From Streptomyces iranensis (GTDB taxonomy: Bacteria > Actinomycetota > Actinomycetes > Streptomycetales > Streptomycetaceae): 64,000 bases of DNA. This document shows positions 25,796-34,802 of this stretch, in pieces. Within the stretch, counting starts at the first letter, position 1. Every line of letters begins with the position of its first letter. The notes beneath the pieces were generated by a model. That model ran no database searches and was not told the origin of the DNA. It was given only the letters and a program-made list of their open reading frames with translations. The DNA is taken from positions 1-64,000 of the forward strand of contig NZ_JAGGLR010000001.1 in the NCBI RefSeq assembly GCF_017874715.1. Direction: 5' to 3'. The position numbers and the translations under genes are program-made.

Positions 25796-26353
25796 GTGGC
25801 GGGGGAAGACGGAAGCGGCAAGGGCACGCCCGGTGGGACTGGCCCGGCGCCGGGTGCGGGTTACGCGGTGGAGATATCCGGGGTCCGCAAGGTCATGAAG
25901 CCGCTGGAGGAGTCCGTCGTAGCGGCCCGCAGGATTAAGGACGACTGGAAGACGATGGCCGGGGATATCGACCTCGCGGCCACGATCGATATCGAGAAGC
26001 CCGCCAAGGACATGCTCTCCAAGTGGGGCTACGGTATGGGCCGTATCGCCCAGCACGCTGACGAGATCCTTGAGACGTTGCGGCAGGTACTCTCCGCCTA
26101 CCTCATGGCCGACTTGCTGCGCATCAAGGACTTCTCCCCGACCGAGGACAACATGGCCAAACTTCCGGTAGGCGACCACGGTCTGCAGGTCTGGAAGGAA
26201 GGGCACCGGGGGAAATTCGACCCCGCTCCGAAGAGCCTTCAGGAGCAGTGGGACGAAGAGCCGAGGCCGGAGAAGGCCCCTCGGATCCGCCGCCTCGGGA
26301 AGGACCATGTCATCGATTGGGAGAGCGATGACAATCGGGGCCCCATCGCATGA
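25796..26353 (+). CDS. Helical partner protein of the RHS toxin (WXG-like)
   Basis: This protein of 185 residues is predicted almost all helical: VEISGVRKVMKPLEESVVAA and a segment with SKWGYGMGRIAQHADEILE. The Trp-Gly turn between helices resembles WXG100/Lap-type partners of type VII effectors. The C-terminal 60 residues are polar and Pro-rich (EEPRPEKAPRIRRLG). The GTG at 25796 follows GGGGGGAG. Its stop overlaps the toxin start by 4 nt (ATGA), so production is coupled. A role in export of the toxin is inferred from position and fold. Confidence 0.65.
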   Translation: MAGEDGSGKGTPGGTGPAPGAGYAVEISGVRKVMKPLEESVVAARRIKDDWKTMAGDIDLAATIDIEKPAKDMLSKWGYGMGRIAQHADEILETLRQVLSAYLMADLLRIKDFSPTEDNMAKLPVGDHGLQVWKEGHRGKFDPAPKSLQEQWDEEPRPEKAPRIRRLGKDHVIDWESDDNRGPIA

Positions 26354-29300
26354 CCTCGAAGGACGCAACGGAGGGGGCCGGACCCGGTGCCACCGAGCGC
26401 ATACCGCCGCACGCCAAGCCCAGCGATGTCATCATCGGCAGCCCCGGCAAGATCGATGACCTGGTCGTCAAGCTCCGTGCCTATGCGGAAGCGTTCGGTG
26501 ACGGCAACGACAAGCTGGCTGCCCTCGTGCGTATGCCGTGGACGGGCGAAGCCGCCGAGGGCTTTGAGGGCGCCGTCAAAGCGCTTCCGAGGGAGCTGAA
26601 GGCGGCACGCAAGTACTTCAAGTCCGCGGCCAGTGCCCTGGACGCCTATGCCGACAAGCTGCGGTCCGTCCATAAGCGGCTCAAGCCGATCATCGCGGAT
26701 GCGGACGCCGCCCGTGCCGCGTCCAAAAAGCACGCCGATCAGGTTGAGAAATACGACGCGGCCGTGGACCGCAAGGACGACGACCTTCCGGACAAGCCAC
26801 CAAACGAAGATCCCGGTTCCACCGCGCTTCAGGACTGCTATCGCCGTCTGGACATCCTGGAGAAGGAACTTCAAGGCGTCGTCGAGACCTCCAAGAAGAA
26901 GCTGGAGGCGGCGGCGGACAGGGCCCCTGACGCGCCCAAGGGATGGGCGCGTGTCCAGAGTAAGGGACAGGACTTCCTCTACGGATCCTGGGACACCCTG
27001 CGCGGCTTGTACAAGCATGGCGAATACCTGGTCGAGGACGGTTTCGGCGGCTGGTCCATGCAACTTGCCGGAATGGCCGACGGCGTCGTCTACGCGCAGG
27101 AACACCCCAAGGAGTTCGCCAAAGCCGCCGTCAACTGGGACGAATGGCAGCGCAATCCCGCCCGCGCGGCCGGCCAGCTCACCCCCGACTTGCTGCTCGC
27201 ACTGGCCACCGGCGGCGGGTCCGTCGCGCGCAAGGGCGCCTCTGCCGCCAAGGACGCCGCCAAGCGACTGGCCGGCCGCGAGCGGGCACTGCGCCGGGAC
27301 GGCAGCGGGCGCGAACGCGCGGACGGCGAGCCGAACAAGCACGACAAGTGCAAAGGCGAGAAGTGTGGCCTCAACGAGCCGGTGGACGCCGCCACAGGGG
27401 AGATGTTCACCTCGGCGACGGACGTCGAACTGCCAGGTGCCCTCCCGCTCGTGCTGGAGCGGCACTACATATCGGGGCATCCGTGCGGCGGCTGGTTCGG
27501 CCCCACCTGGGCCGGGACGCTGGACCAACGGCTGGAGCTGGACGACAAGGGCGTCGTCTACATCGCCGACGACGGCATGGTGCTGACCTACCCCGTCCCC
27601 GAACCCGACGTGCCCACCCTCCCCACCAGCGGACCCCGCTGGCCGCTGTCCTGGGACGGCAAGCCGGACAGCACCATGACGATCAGCGCCCCGGAGCGCA
27701 ACCGCACGCTGCACTTCGCCCCGCTGCCCACCGGCGGATCGGAGCTGGCCCTCTCAGCGATCACCGACCGGGCGGGCAACCGCATCACCTTCGGCTACGA
27801 CGCGAAGGGCGCCCCGCAAGAGGTCGCGCACTCGGGCGGCTATCGCATAGCCGTGGACACCGATCCCGGGCTGCTGCGCATCACCGGCCTTCGTCTGCTG
27901 CACGGCCAGGACGGGCAGCGCAGTACCACGCTCGTCTCATACGCCTACGATGAGGCGGGCAATCTCGCCCAGATCATCAATTCCACGGGCGACCCGCTCC
28001 GCTTCCGCTACGACGACCAGCACCGCATCACCGCTTGGGAGGACCGTAACGGCACCGCGTTCGGCTACGTCTACGACCACCGAGGGCGGGTCCTGCGCAC
28101 CGTCGGCCCCGACGGCACCTTCTCGGGACGCTTCCGCTACGACGAGGCAGCGCGCACCACCCGCTTCACCGACTCCCTTGGCCACGAGTCGGTGTACGTC
28201 TACAACGAGGCGTACAAGATCGTCTCGGAGACGGACAACCTCGGTCACACCACCCGAACCGAGTGGGACGAGACCAACCGCCGTCCCGTGACCGTCACCG
28301 ACCCCCTGGGCCACACCACCCGTTACACCTACGACGACCTCGGCAATCCCACCCGGATCGAACGCGCGGACGGCACCGCCCTCACCGCCGTCCACGACGA
28401 CGACTGCCTCCCCCTGGAGATCCGCGACCCGAACGGCGGCGTGTGGCGCCACGTCTATGACGACCGGGGCAACCGCACCTCCACCACGGACCCCACAGGC
28501 GCGGTAACCCGCTACGCCTACAACGACGCGGGACACCTCACCGGGATCACCGACCCGCTGGGGCACACGACGACCGTCACGCCGAACCCGGCCGGCCTCC
28601 CGACCGCCCTCACCGACCCACTCGGCCACACCACCCACATCCAGCGCGGCCCTCACGGGCGCCTCACCGCACTCACCGATCCCCTTGGCCACACCACCCG
28701 CCACGGCTGGACCATCGAGGGCAAGCCCGCCTGGCGCGAGAACCCCGACGGCACCCGCGAAACCTGGGAGTGGGACGGCGAGGGCAATCTCGTCACCCAC
28801 ACCAACGCCGCGGGCCACACCACCACCTACACCCACACCCACTTCGACCTCCCCGCCACCCGCACCGACCCCGACGGCGCCCACTATGCCTTCACATACG
28901 ACACCGAGCTGCGCCTGACCGGGGTCACGAACCCGCAGGGCCGGACGTGGACGTACACGTACGACGGGGCGGGTCGGGTCGTCTCGGAAACGGACTTCAA
29001 CGGCCGCACTCTCAGCTACCAGCACGATGCGGCGGGCCGCCTGATATCCCGGGAGAACGGCGCGGGCGAAACCCTGGCCTACACGCGCGACGCGCTGGGC
29101 CGCACGGTCGCCACGCGCACGGCGGACGGCACGGAGACGACGTTCGGGTACGACGCGGCCAGCCGCCTGACCCGGGCGGCGAACCCGGACACGGAGCTGA
29201 GCCGCACGTATGACGCACGGGGCCGGGTCCTGATTGAGGCGACCGGCGGCCGTACGACGTCGTACGCGTACGACGCGGCGGGCAACCGCACCGAGCGGAT

Positions 29301-30813
29301 CACCCCGAGCGGCCTGCGCTCGACCTGGGCCTACGACGCGACAGGCCGCCCGACGACCCTCACCACGGCGGACAACTCCCTGCACTTCGCGTACGACGCG
29401 GCGGGCCGGGAGACGGCACGCACCTTCGGCGACGACGTGACCCTGACCCAGGCGTGGGACGCCCTGGACCGCCTGACGACACAGTCCCTCACCCACGCTT
29501 CCGGTGCGGCTGAGCTGTTGCAGCACCGGACGTACGTGTACCGCCCGGACGACCACCTCACCGAAATCCGCGAGCTGACGTCCGGCACCCGCCGCTTCGA
29601 CCTGGACCCGGTCGGCCGCGTGACGGCGGTCCACGCCCACGGCTGGACCGAGACCTACGCCTACGACGCGGCGGGCAACCTGACGCACGCCACGGCCCCG
29701 GGCCACGCGTCCCCCGGGGACTGCGAGTTCACCGGCACGGTCATCCACCGCGCGGGCCGCACGATCTACGAACACGACGCCCAGGGCCGCCTCGTCCGCC
29801 GCACCCGCAAACTCCTCAACGGCCAGACCCGCACCTGGACCTACACCTGGAGCCCCGAGGACCGCCTGACGGACGCGACCACCCCGGACGGCGAGCGCTG
29901 GCACTACACGTACGACCCGTTGGGCCGCCGCACCACGAAGCATCGGCTGGCGGAGGACGGCACGATTGCCGAATCGGTGAACTTCACCTGGGACGGTACG
30001 CGCCTGGCCGAACAGACGACGACCGAAGGCACGACTCTGACCTGGGACTACACCCCAGGCACCCACCGCCCCCTGACCCAAACCGAGCGCCACACATCGC
30101 GTGAGCCAGCGGCGGAAGCATCCCCTGTCCTCCGCCGCTTGACCGACACGACCCCGCAATCGGAATACGACGCCCGCTTCCACGCCATCGTCACCGACCT
30201 GGTCGGCACCCCCACCGAACTGGTCACCCCCGACGGGGAATTGGCCTGGCAACACCGCACCACCCTCTGGGGCACCCCGCTCCCCGCCCCACCCGGCTCA
30301 GCCGACTGCCCCCTCCGGTTCCCCGGCCAATACGCGGACGCGGAAACCGGCCTCCACTACAACTACTTCCGCCACTACGACCCGGAAACGGCGCGCTACG
30401 CCTCACCGGATCCTCTGGGGCTCGAACCAGCCCCCAATCACTACAGCTACGTCCGCAGCCCTCACCGCTGGACGGACCCGCTAGGGCTCAATGCCTGCGA
30501 AGACGCAAGTAAGATCGATGTTGATAGCCTCAAAATGACGCGCACAGTGGAACGTCACCTTGAGGACGTCCACGAGATAAAGAACGACAAGGACGGCGGC
30601 AGAGCATTCGTCCGATCTCGTCCGTTCACAGATTCATCCCTGACGGTTCGGGAAGTGATGGAGGGAAGCGAGCCCTACACCGATCCCCGCGGCGCTGAAG
30701 GAGCGGTTCGGTGGGACACTCCCGGCAGTTTCCACGGCCGAGAGGGAAAATGGGAACTGGTGATTGACACGAACACCAACACCATCCTGCATTTCAACTT
30801 CACGAGAGAGTGA
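26350..30813 (+). CDS. WXG-RHS polymorphic toxin
   Basis: This protein has 1487 residues. Residues 25-200 are a helical domain with Trp64-Thr-Gly (VRMPWTGEAAEGFEGAV), a WXG-like hairpin typical of ESX/type VII substrates. There is no Sec signal. A DUF6531-type block begins near 343 (NEPVDAATGEMFTSATDVEL). About 20 YD/RHS repeats (YTYDDLGNPTRIERADG and similar) form the expected cocoon. The RHS-associated core ends with YASPDPLGL and TDPLGL near 1380. The last 107 residues are a variable C-terminal domain of lower GC, presumed toxic. The RHS shell would encapsulate and self-cleave to release it. Confidence 0.88.
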   Translation: MTSKDATEGAGPGATERIPPHAKPSDVIIGSPGKIDDLVVKLRAYAEAFGDGNDKLAALVRMPWTGEAAEGFEGAVKALPRELKAARKYFKSAASALDAYADKLRSVHKRLKPIIADADAARAASKKHADQVEKYDAAVDRKDDDLPDKPPNEDPGSTALQDCYRRLDILEKELQGVVETSKKKLEAAADRAPDAPKGWARVQSKGQDFLYGSWDTLRGLYKHGEYLVEDGFGGWSMQLAGMADGVVYAQEHPKEFAKAAVNWDEWQRNPARAAGQLTPDLLLALATGGGSVARKGASAAKDAAKRLAGRERALRRDGSGRERADGEPNKHDKCKGEKCGLNEPVDAATGEMFTSATDVELPGALPLVLERHYISGHPCGGWFGPTWAGTLDQRLELDDKGVVYIADDGMVLTYPVPEPDVPTLPTSGPRWPLSWDGKPDSTMTISAPERNRTLHFAPLPTGGSELALSAITDRAGNRITFGYDAKGAPQEVAHSGGYRIAVDTDPGLLRITGLRLLHGQDGQRSTTLVSYAYDEAGNLAQIINSTGDPLRFRYDDQHRITAWEDRNGTAFGYVYDHRGRVLRTVGPDGTFSGRFRYDEAARTTRFTDSLGHESVYVYNEAYKIVSETDNLGHTTRTEWDETNRRPVTVTDPLGHTTRYTYDDLGNPTRIERADGTALTAVHDDDCLPLEIRDPNGGVWRHVYDDRGNRTSTTDPTGAVTRYAYNDAGHLTGITDPLGHTTTVTPNPAGLPTALTDPLGHTTHIQRGPHGRLTALTDPLGHTTRHGWTIEGKPAWRENPDGTRETWEWDGEGNLVTHTNAAGHTTTYTHTHFDLPATRTDPDGAHYAFTYDTELRLTGVTNPQGRTWTYTYDGAGRVVSETDFNGRTLSYQHDAAGRLISRENGAGETLAYTRDALGRTVATRTADGTETTFGYDAASRLTRAANPDTELSRTYDARGRVLIEATGGRTTSYAYDAAGNRTERITPSGLRSTWAYDATGRPTTLTTADNSLHFAYDAAGRETARTFGDDVTLTQAWDALDRLTTQSLTHASGAAELLQHRTYVYRPDDHLTEIRELTSGTRRFDLDPVGRVTAVHAHGWTETYAYDAAGNLTHATAPGHASPGDCEFTGTVIHRAGRTIYEHDAQGRLVRRTRKLLNGQTRTWTYTWSPEDRLTDATTPDGERWHYTYDPLGRRTTKHRLAEDGTIAESVNFTWDGTRLAEQTTTEGTTLTWDYTPGTHRPLTQTERHTSREPAAEASPVLRRLTDTTPQSEYDARFHAIVTDLVGTPTELVTPDGELAWQHRTTLWGTPLPAPPGSADCPLRFPGQYADAETGLHYNYFRHYDPETARYASPDPLGLEPAPNHYSYVRSPHRWTDPLGLNACEDASKIDVDSLKMTRTVERHLEDVHEIKNDKDGGRAFVRSRPFTDSSLTVREVMEGSEPYTDPRGAEGAVRWDTPGSFHGREGKWELVIDTNTNTILHFNFTRE

Positions 30814-31304
30814 TGAGAATCAAGACGCTGTGGAAACCTTCCGAACCCCTGCCGGGTGAGCTTCTGTACAGCAGGTCAGAGTACGGCTTCCGTTTCCGGA
30901 GCAAAGATGCCCAACGTCTCGCTGCAGACGAGGGCGGCAGGGGGTTTACCAGCGTATCGATTGACACCCTTCAGATCGAGGTCAGCGTACAAACCGGCCG
31001 AGCTCTCTACGTATGGGGATACGAGCCCTACACTAGCTGGCGCAACGAGAATATCAATACCCCCGAAGCGCGACCTGGAATGGTCGTTTTGCAGCCAAGT
31101 GAACCATTCGAAGAGGGTGTCTCTCTGTCAATCCCGGCTCGGCACTGGGATCGACGATACGACCGATCCACTGGCTGGTTCGTGACGAGCCCAAAGGATC
31201 TCGGTGACGCCGAGTGGCACGTCGAAATTGCCGAGGGAATTGTACTAGGCGGATCGACGCAAGGAGTTAAATCAGTCTATCTAAGGCCCACTTTCGAGGA
31301 CTGA
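30813..31304 (+). CDS. Putative immunity protein for the RHS toxin
   Basis: This soluble protein of 163 residues is unlike anything I recognise. It is beta-rich with FTSVSIDTLQIEVSVQTGRA and a C-terminal VKSVYLRPTFED. It starts inside the toxin stop codon (TGATG); GTG at 30810 is an alternative start. It shares the lower GC and mixed codon use of the toxin C-terminus, in contrast to the flanking chromosome. Position directly after an RHS toxin is the standard place for the cognate immunity gene; the function is inferred from that alone. Confidence 0.65.
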   Translation: MRIKTLWKPSEPLPGELLYSRSEYGFRFRSKDAQRLAADEGGRGFTSVSIDTLQIEVSVQTGRALYVWGYEPYTSWRNENINTPEARPGMVVLQPSEPFEEGVSLSIPARHWDRRYDRSTGWFVTSPKDLGDAEWHVEIAEGIVLGGSTQGVKSVYLRPTFED

Positions 31305-31334
31305 AGTTCGGAACGCAGAATCCAAGGCGTTTAC

Positions 31335-31470
31335 AACTGCGATTTGCCGTCCCATTGAACGGGTCCGGGGCATGCTCGGCGAGCCGCTCCGCGATTTCCC
31401 GTAGACGTCCGTACTCAACCGCCCACGCTCCTTCATCACGGCTAACCTGCTCGTCCCTGCCCCCATCAAC
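31335..31470 (-). pseudogene. Possible remnant coding fragment
   Basis: One minus-strand frame reads GAWAVEYGRLREIAERLAEH, APDPFNGT. This is protein-like and has streptomycete codon use, but it has no start codon, follows the end of the ATP-binding protein gene and ends in unrelated sequence. It may be the tail of a small third gene of the cassette cut off by the toxin-island insertion. Evidence is limited to composition. Confidence 0.3.
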
Positions 31471-31969
31471 GCGCGTCTTTGGCTCCGGTGTCTCCCGTGA
31501 CCTGCCGCGACCGGTCCTCCTCGGACGCGAGAGCGTATTCGCACCACACCGTCTTGCCGACGCCCCGCTCGGCCACCCCCCATTTCGAGGCCAGCGCGTC
31601 CACGAGCAGCAGCCCGCGTCCTCCCTCCGCGTCGTCGTCACCGTGCTCACGGACCACGGGGCGCCGCTCGTCGCGGGCGTCGGACACCTCGATACGGGCC
31701 GAGACGGGGGCCCGACGGCCGTCGGGATCGGGCGGCGGCTGAACGCTGAGCCGCAGATGAAAGCGGCGACCAGGCACGTGCCCATGGCTCACGGCGTTCG
31801 CCGCGAGTTCCCCCGCGATCAGCGCGAGGCTCTGCGAGGCGTCACTGTCACGGGGGATGCCCCACTCCTCCAGTCTGCGGACGACGATGCGCCGGGCGAG
31901 CCGGGCACCGTGCCGGGAAGAGGTGAAGAACATCTCGAATGTACCGCTAGGGGAATTTTCGCCATTCAC
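31466..31969 (-). CDS. ATP-binding anti-sigma-like protein (HATPase_c)
   Basis: This single GHKL ATPase domain of 167 residues has N box ALIAGELAANAVSHG, G1 box ARIEVSDARDE and G2 box GGRGLLLVDALASKWGV. It is of the RsbW/AbaA-associated kind abundant in Streptomyces. It is divergent from the DUF5753 HTH gene. Together with the DUF397 gene this makes a WhiJ-type cassette. Family members are thought to act as anti-sigma or regulatory partners; the target is unknown. Confidence 0.85.
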   Translation of the reverse strand: MNGENSPSGTFEMFFTSSRHGARLARRIVVRRLEEWGIPRDSDASQSLALIAGELAANAVSHGHVPGRRFHLRLSVQPPPDPDGRRAPVSARIEVSDARDERRPVVREHGDDDAEGGRGLLLVDALASKWGVAERGVGKTVWCEYALASEEDRSRQVTGDTGAKDAR

Positions 31970-32119
31970 GTCACCGAGCGTGGCGAAGCGCGCCTAACCT
32001 GACCAGACAGGCAGCGGGTACGCAGGGTCGCGGTACGGGAACGGTCGGTGTCCGTACGGGAGGACCGCCGTGACGCCGAGGGGAAGCGGGGCGTTCTCGC
32101 GCAAGGAGGTGGGTGGGTC

Positions 32120-32917
32120 ATGGCGGGTGACATCGTCAAGTGCATCGGCAGGCAGGTGAAGCTCTTCCGCGAACGGGCAGGGCTCACGCAAGCACAGTTG
32201 GGTGAGGCGATCGGGTACAGCGAGGAGCAGGTCTCCTCGGTCGAGCAGGGACGCCGGGTGCCACAGCCGGACTTCCTGGACGCGGCGGACGAGGCGCTGG
32301 AGGCGTTCGGGGTGCTGCGGGCCGCCAGGGAGGAAGTCGCCAACGTACAGCTCCCGGCGTTCTTCCGGGGCGCGGCACGGCTGGAGGCGCAGGCGGTTGA
32401 ATTCCACGCGTACGAGAACCAGGTGATTAACGGGTTACTCCAGACCGGCGATTACGCCCGCGCTGTCTTCACGATGCAACGCCCGATGCTGGGCGAGGAG
32501 ACCATCGAGCAGCGGGTCACCGCCCGGTTGGCCCGGCAGGAACTCATCACTAGGCAACCCCCGCCCATCATGAGCTTCGTGACCGAGGAGGCGGTGTTGC
32601 GCCGACCATGCGGCGGAACACCGGTGATGCGCGCGCAGTTGGAACATCTGCTGCACATCGGCCGGATGCGAAATGTAGATCTTCAAGTCATGCCGACGGG
32701 GCTGGAAGAGCACGCCGGAGCTGGCGGCCCGTTTGCCTTGCTGGAGCCCAAGGGGCGCCAGATGATGGCCTACGTAGAGGTCCAGGACATCGGCAGATTG
32801 CTGACGGATCGCAAAGCGGTCCGCACGCTGGAACAGCGCTACGGGATCATCAGAGCCCAGGCTCTCACTCCACGGGAGTCACTGGCTTTCATCGAGAAAC
32901 TGCGGGGAGAAACGTGA
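32120..32917 (+). CDS. WhiJ/Scr1-like HTH regulator (DUF5753)
   Basis: This protein of 265 residues has an N-terminal XRE helix-turn-helix (RQVKLFRERAGLTQAQLGEA, IGYSEEQVSSVEQGRRVPQP) and a C-terminal DUF5753 domain (EFHAYENQVINGLLQTGDYA, with the family's GLLQT). The start is the ATG at 32120, with AGGAGG 10 nt upstream. Codon 106 (Leu in NGLLQT) is TTA, so translation should need the bldA leucyl-tRNA, linking it to development. WhiJ-like proteins repress developmental genes until relieved by their DUF397 partner, which is the next gene, overlapping by 4 nt. Confidence 0.92.
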   Translation: MAGDIVKCIGRQVKLFRERAGLTQAQLGEAIGYSEEQVSSVEQGRRVPQPDFLDAADEALEAFGVLRAAREEVANVQLPAFFRGAARLEAQAVEFHAYENQVINGLLQTGDYARAVFTMQRPMLGEETIEQRVTARLARQELITRQPPPIMSFVTEEAVLRRPCGGTPVMRAQLEHLLHIGRMRNVDLQVMPTGLEEHAGAGGPFALLEPKGRQMMAYVEVQDIGRLLTDRKAVRTLEQRYGIIRAQALTPRESLAFIEKLRGET

Positions 32918-33117
32918 ACAACAACGACATCGGACTGTCGTGGTTCAAGAGCAGTTACAGCAGCGGTGAGGGCGGCATGTGCGTCGAGGTGGCCGCCACC
33001 GCCGACACCGTCCACGTACGGGACTCCAAGAACCGCCACGGAGCACGACTCGGCTTCTCCATACGCCAGTGGGACGCGTTCATCGGCCGTCTGAGGGCGG
33101 GAGAGTTCGGCCGGTAA
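32914..33117 (+). CDS. DUF397 protein
   Basis: This protein of 67 residues has the family hallmarks LSWFKSSYSSGEGGMCVEVA, VHVRDSKN and the terminal WDAFIGRLRAGEF. The GTG start overlaps the regulator's stop (GTGA), so the two are translated together. DUF397 proteins pair with DUF5753 HTH regulators in the WhiJ-type system and are thought to antagonise them. A terminator follows. Confidence 0.92.
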   Translation: MNNNDIGLSWFKSSYSSGEGGMCVEVAATADTVHVRDSKNRHGARLGFSIRQWDAFIGRLRAGEFGR

Positions 33118-33126
33118 CCACCCGTT

Positions 33127-33154
33127 CGGCCGCCCTGGGCAACCGGGGCGGCCG
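33127..33154 (+). terminator. Terminator of the WhiJ-type operon
   Basis: CGGCCGCCC pairs with GGGCGGCCG (9 bp) around TGGGCAACCG, 10 bp past the DUF397 stop and followed by TTGTCCTT. Confidence 0.8.
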
Positions 33155-33266
33155 TTGTCCTTCCGCCGCGCGGAGCGCGACGGCAATCACCGCGCCCCAC
33201 CCCCCAGCCGCATGGTTCACTGCCGACGGACACCACGCGACGTACACCGACGAAGAGGAGCCGCCC

Positions 33267-34802
33267 GTGACGCACGAGATTGATCCGTCCTTCCTCGCGC
33301 TGCCGCTCAGGGCGCTCGCGGACGCGGCGCTCGCGCGGGCCCGCGCGCTCGGGGCCGAGCATGCCGACTTTCGGTTGGAGCGGGTGCGGGGTGCCGCCTG
33401 GCGGTTGCGGGATGGCAGGCCGTCGGGGGCATCCGATACCACCGATCTGGGGTATGCGGTGCGGGTGGTGCACGGCGGGGCGTGGGGGTTCGCGTCGGGG
33501 GTGGATCTGAGCATGGACGCCGCCGCGCGGGTGGCCTCGCAGGCGGTGGCGATGGCGAAGCTTTCGGCCAAGGTGATCGAGGCGGCGGGGTCCGATGAGC
33601 GGGTGGAGTTGGCGGCCGAGCCGGTGCATGCCGACAGGACCTGGGTTTCGTCGTATGAGGTCAACCCGTTCGATGTGGCCGACTCCGACAAGACCGGACT
33701 GCTCGCCGAGTGGAGCCGGCGGCTGCTCGCGGCCGATGGGGTCGCGCACGCGGACGCGTCGCTGCTGACCGTGCAGGAGAACAAGTTCTACGCGGACACG
33801 GCGGGCACCGTGACCACCCAGCAGCGGGTGCGACTCCATCCGCAGCTCACGGCCGTGGCCGTGGATCCGGCGAGCGGCGAGTTCGACTCGATGCGCACCC
33901 TGGCCCCGCCGGTCGGGCGCGGCTGGGAGTATCTGACCGGCGGGCCCGGCGCGGGCGGTTGGGACTGGGACGCGGAGCTGGCGGAGATCCCGGAGCTGCT
34001 GGCCGAGAAGATGCGCGCGCCATCCGTGGAGGCCGGGTCGTACGACCTGGTGGTGGACCCGTCCAATCTGTGGCTGACCATTCACGAGTCGATCGGCCAC
34101 GCCACCGAACTGGACCGCGCGCTCGGTTACGAGGCGGCGTACGCGGGGACCTCCTTCGCCACGTTCGACCAGCTCGGAAAGTTGAAGTACGGCTCCGAGG
34201 TCATGAATGTGACCGGGGACCGGACCGCCGAGCACGGGCTGGCCACCATCGGCTACGACGACGAAGGCGTGGCCGCCCAGTCCTGGGACCTGGTGAAGGG
34301 CGGCACGCTCGTCGGCTATCAGCTGGACCGCCGGATCGCCCGGCTGACCGGCTTCGAGCGGTCGAACGGCTGCGCCTTCGCCGATTCGCCGGGCCATGTG
34401 CCGGTACAGCGGATGGCCAACGTATCGCTGCAGCCCGCCCCCGGCGGCCCCGCCACGGAGGAGCTGATCGGGGACGTCGAGAACGGTCTGTACCTGGTCG
34501 GCGACCGCTCCTGGTCGATCGATATGCAGCGGTACAACTTCCAGTTCACGGCGCAGAGGGCGTATCGCATCAGGAACGGCGCTCTGGCCGGGCAGGTGCG
34601 CGACTTCGCCTACCAGGCCACCACCACCGACTTCTGGGGTTCGATGACGGCCGTGGGCGGCCCGCGGACGTATGTCCTGGGCGGCGCCTTCAACTGCGGC
34701 AAGGCCCAACCCGGGCAGATCGCGGCGGTCTCGCACGGCTGCCCGTCGGCGCTGTTCCGCGGCGTCAACATCCTCAATACCACCCAGGAGGCCGGACGAT
34801 GA
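33267..34802 (+). CDS. Metalloprotease TldD
   Basis: This protein of 511 residues is one half of the TldD-TldE heterodimer, a zinc peptidase that cuts unstructured peptides, for example in microcin maturation and antitoxin turnover. The active-site helix HESIGHATELDRA carries the HExxxH motif (His273), and the downstream zinc region is intact (VSHGCPSALFRG near the C-terminus). The GTG at 33267 follows GAAGAGGAG. The next gene starts inside its stop codon (ATGA). Confidence 0.93.
   Translation: MTHEIDPSFLALPLRALADAALARARALGAEHADFRLERVRGAAWRLRDGRPSGASDTTDLGYAVRVVHGGAWGFASGVDLSMDAAARVASQAVAMAKLSAKVIEAAGSDERVELAAEPVHADRTWVSSYEVNPFDVADSDKTGLLAEWSRRLLAADGVAHADASLLTVQENKFYADTAGTVTTQQRVRLHPQLTAVAVDPASGEFDSMRTLAPPVGRGWEYLTGGPGAGGWDWDAELAEIPELLAEKMRAPSVEAGSYDLVVDPSNLWLTIHESIGHATELDRALGYEAAYAGTSFATFDQLGKLKYGSEVMNVTGDRTAEHGLATIGYDDEGVAAQSWDLVKGGTLVGYQLDRRIARLTGFERSNGCAFADSPGHVPVQRMANVSLQPAPGGPATEELIGDVENGLYLVGDRSWSIDMQRYNFQFTAQRAYRIRNGALAGQVRDFAYQATTTDFWGSMTAVGGPRTYVLGGAFNCGKAQPGQIAAVSHGCPSALFRGVNILNTTQEAGR

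Noticed and set aside
27937..30255. Long minus-strand frame of 772 codons opposite the RHS gene
   Set aside because: It is a shadow caused by high GC and YD repeats; the plus frame has the repeats, domains and couplings.
31305..31465. tRNA gene or attachment site at the right edge of the toxin island
   Set aside because: No cloverleaf, TPsiC or CCA-like sequence and no direct repeat shared with the left edge could be found by eye; no integrase is present.
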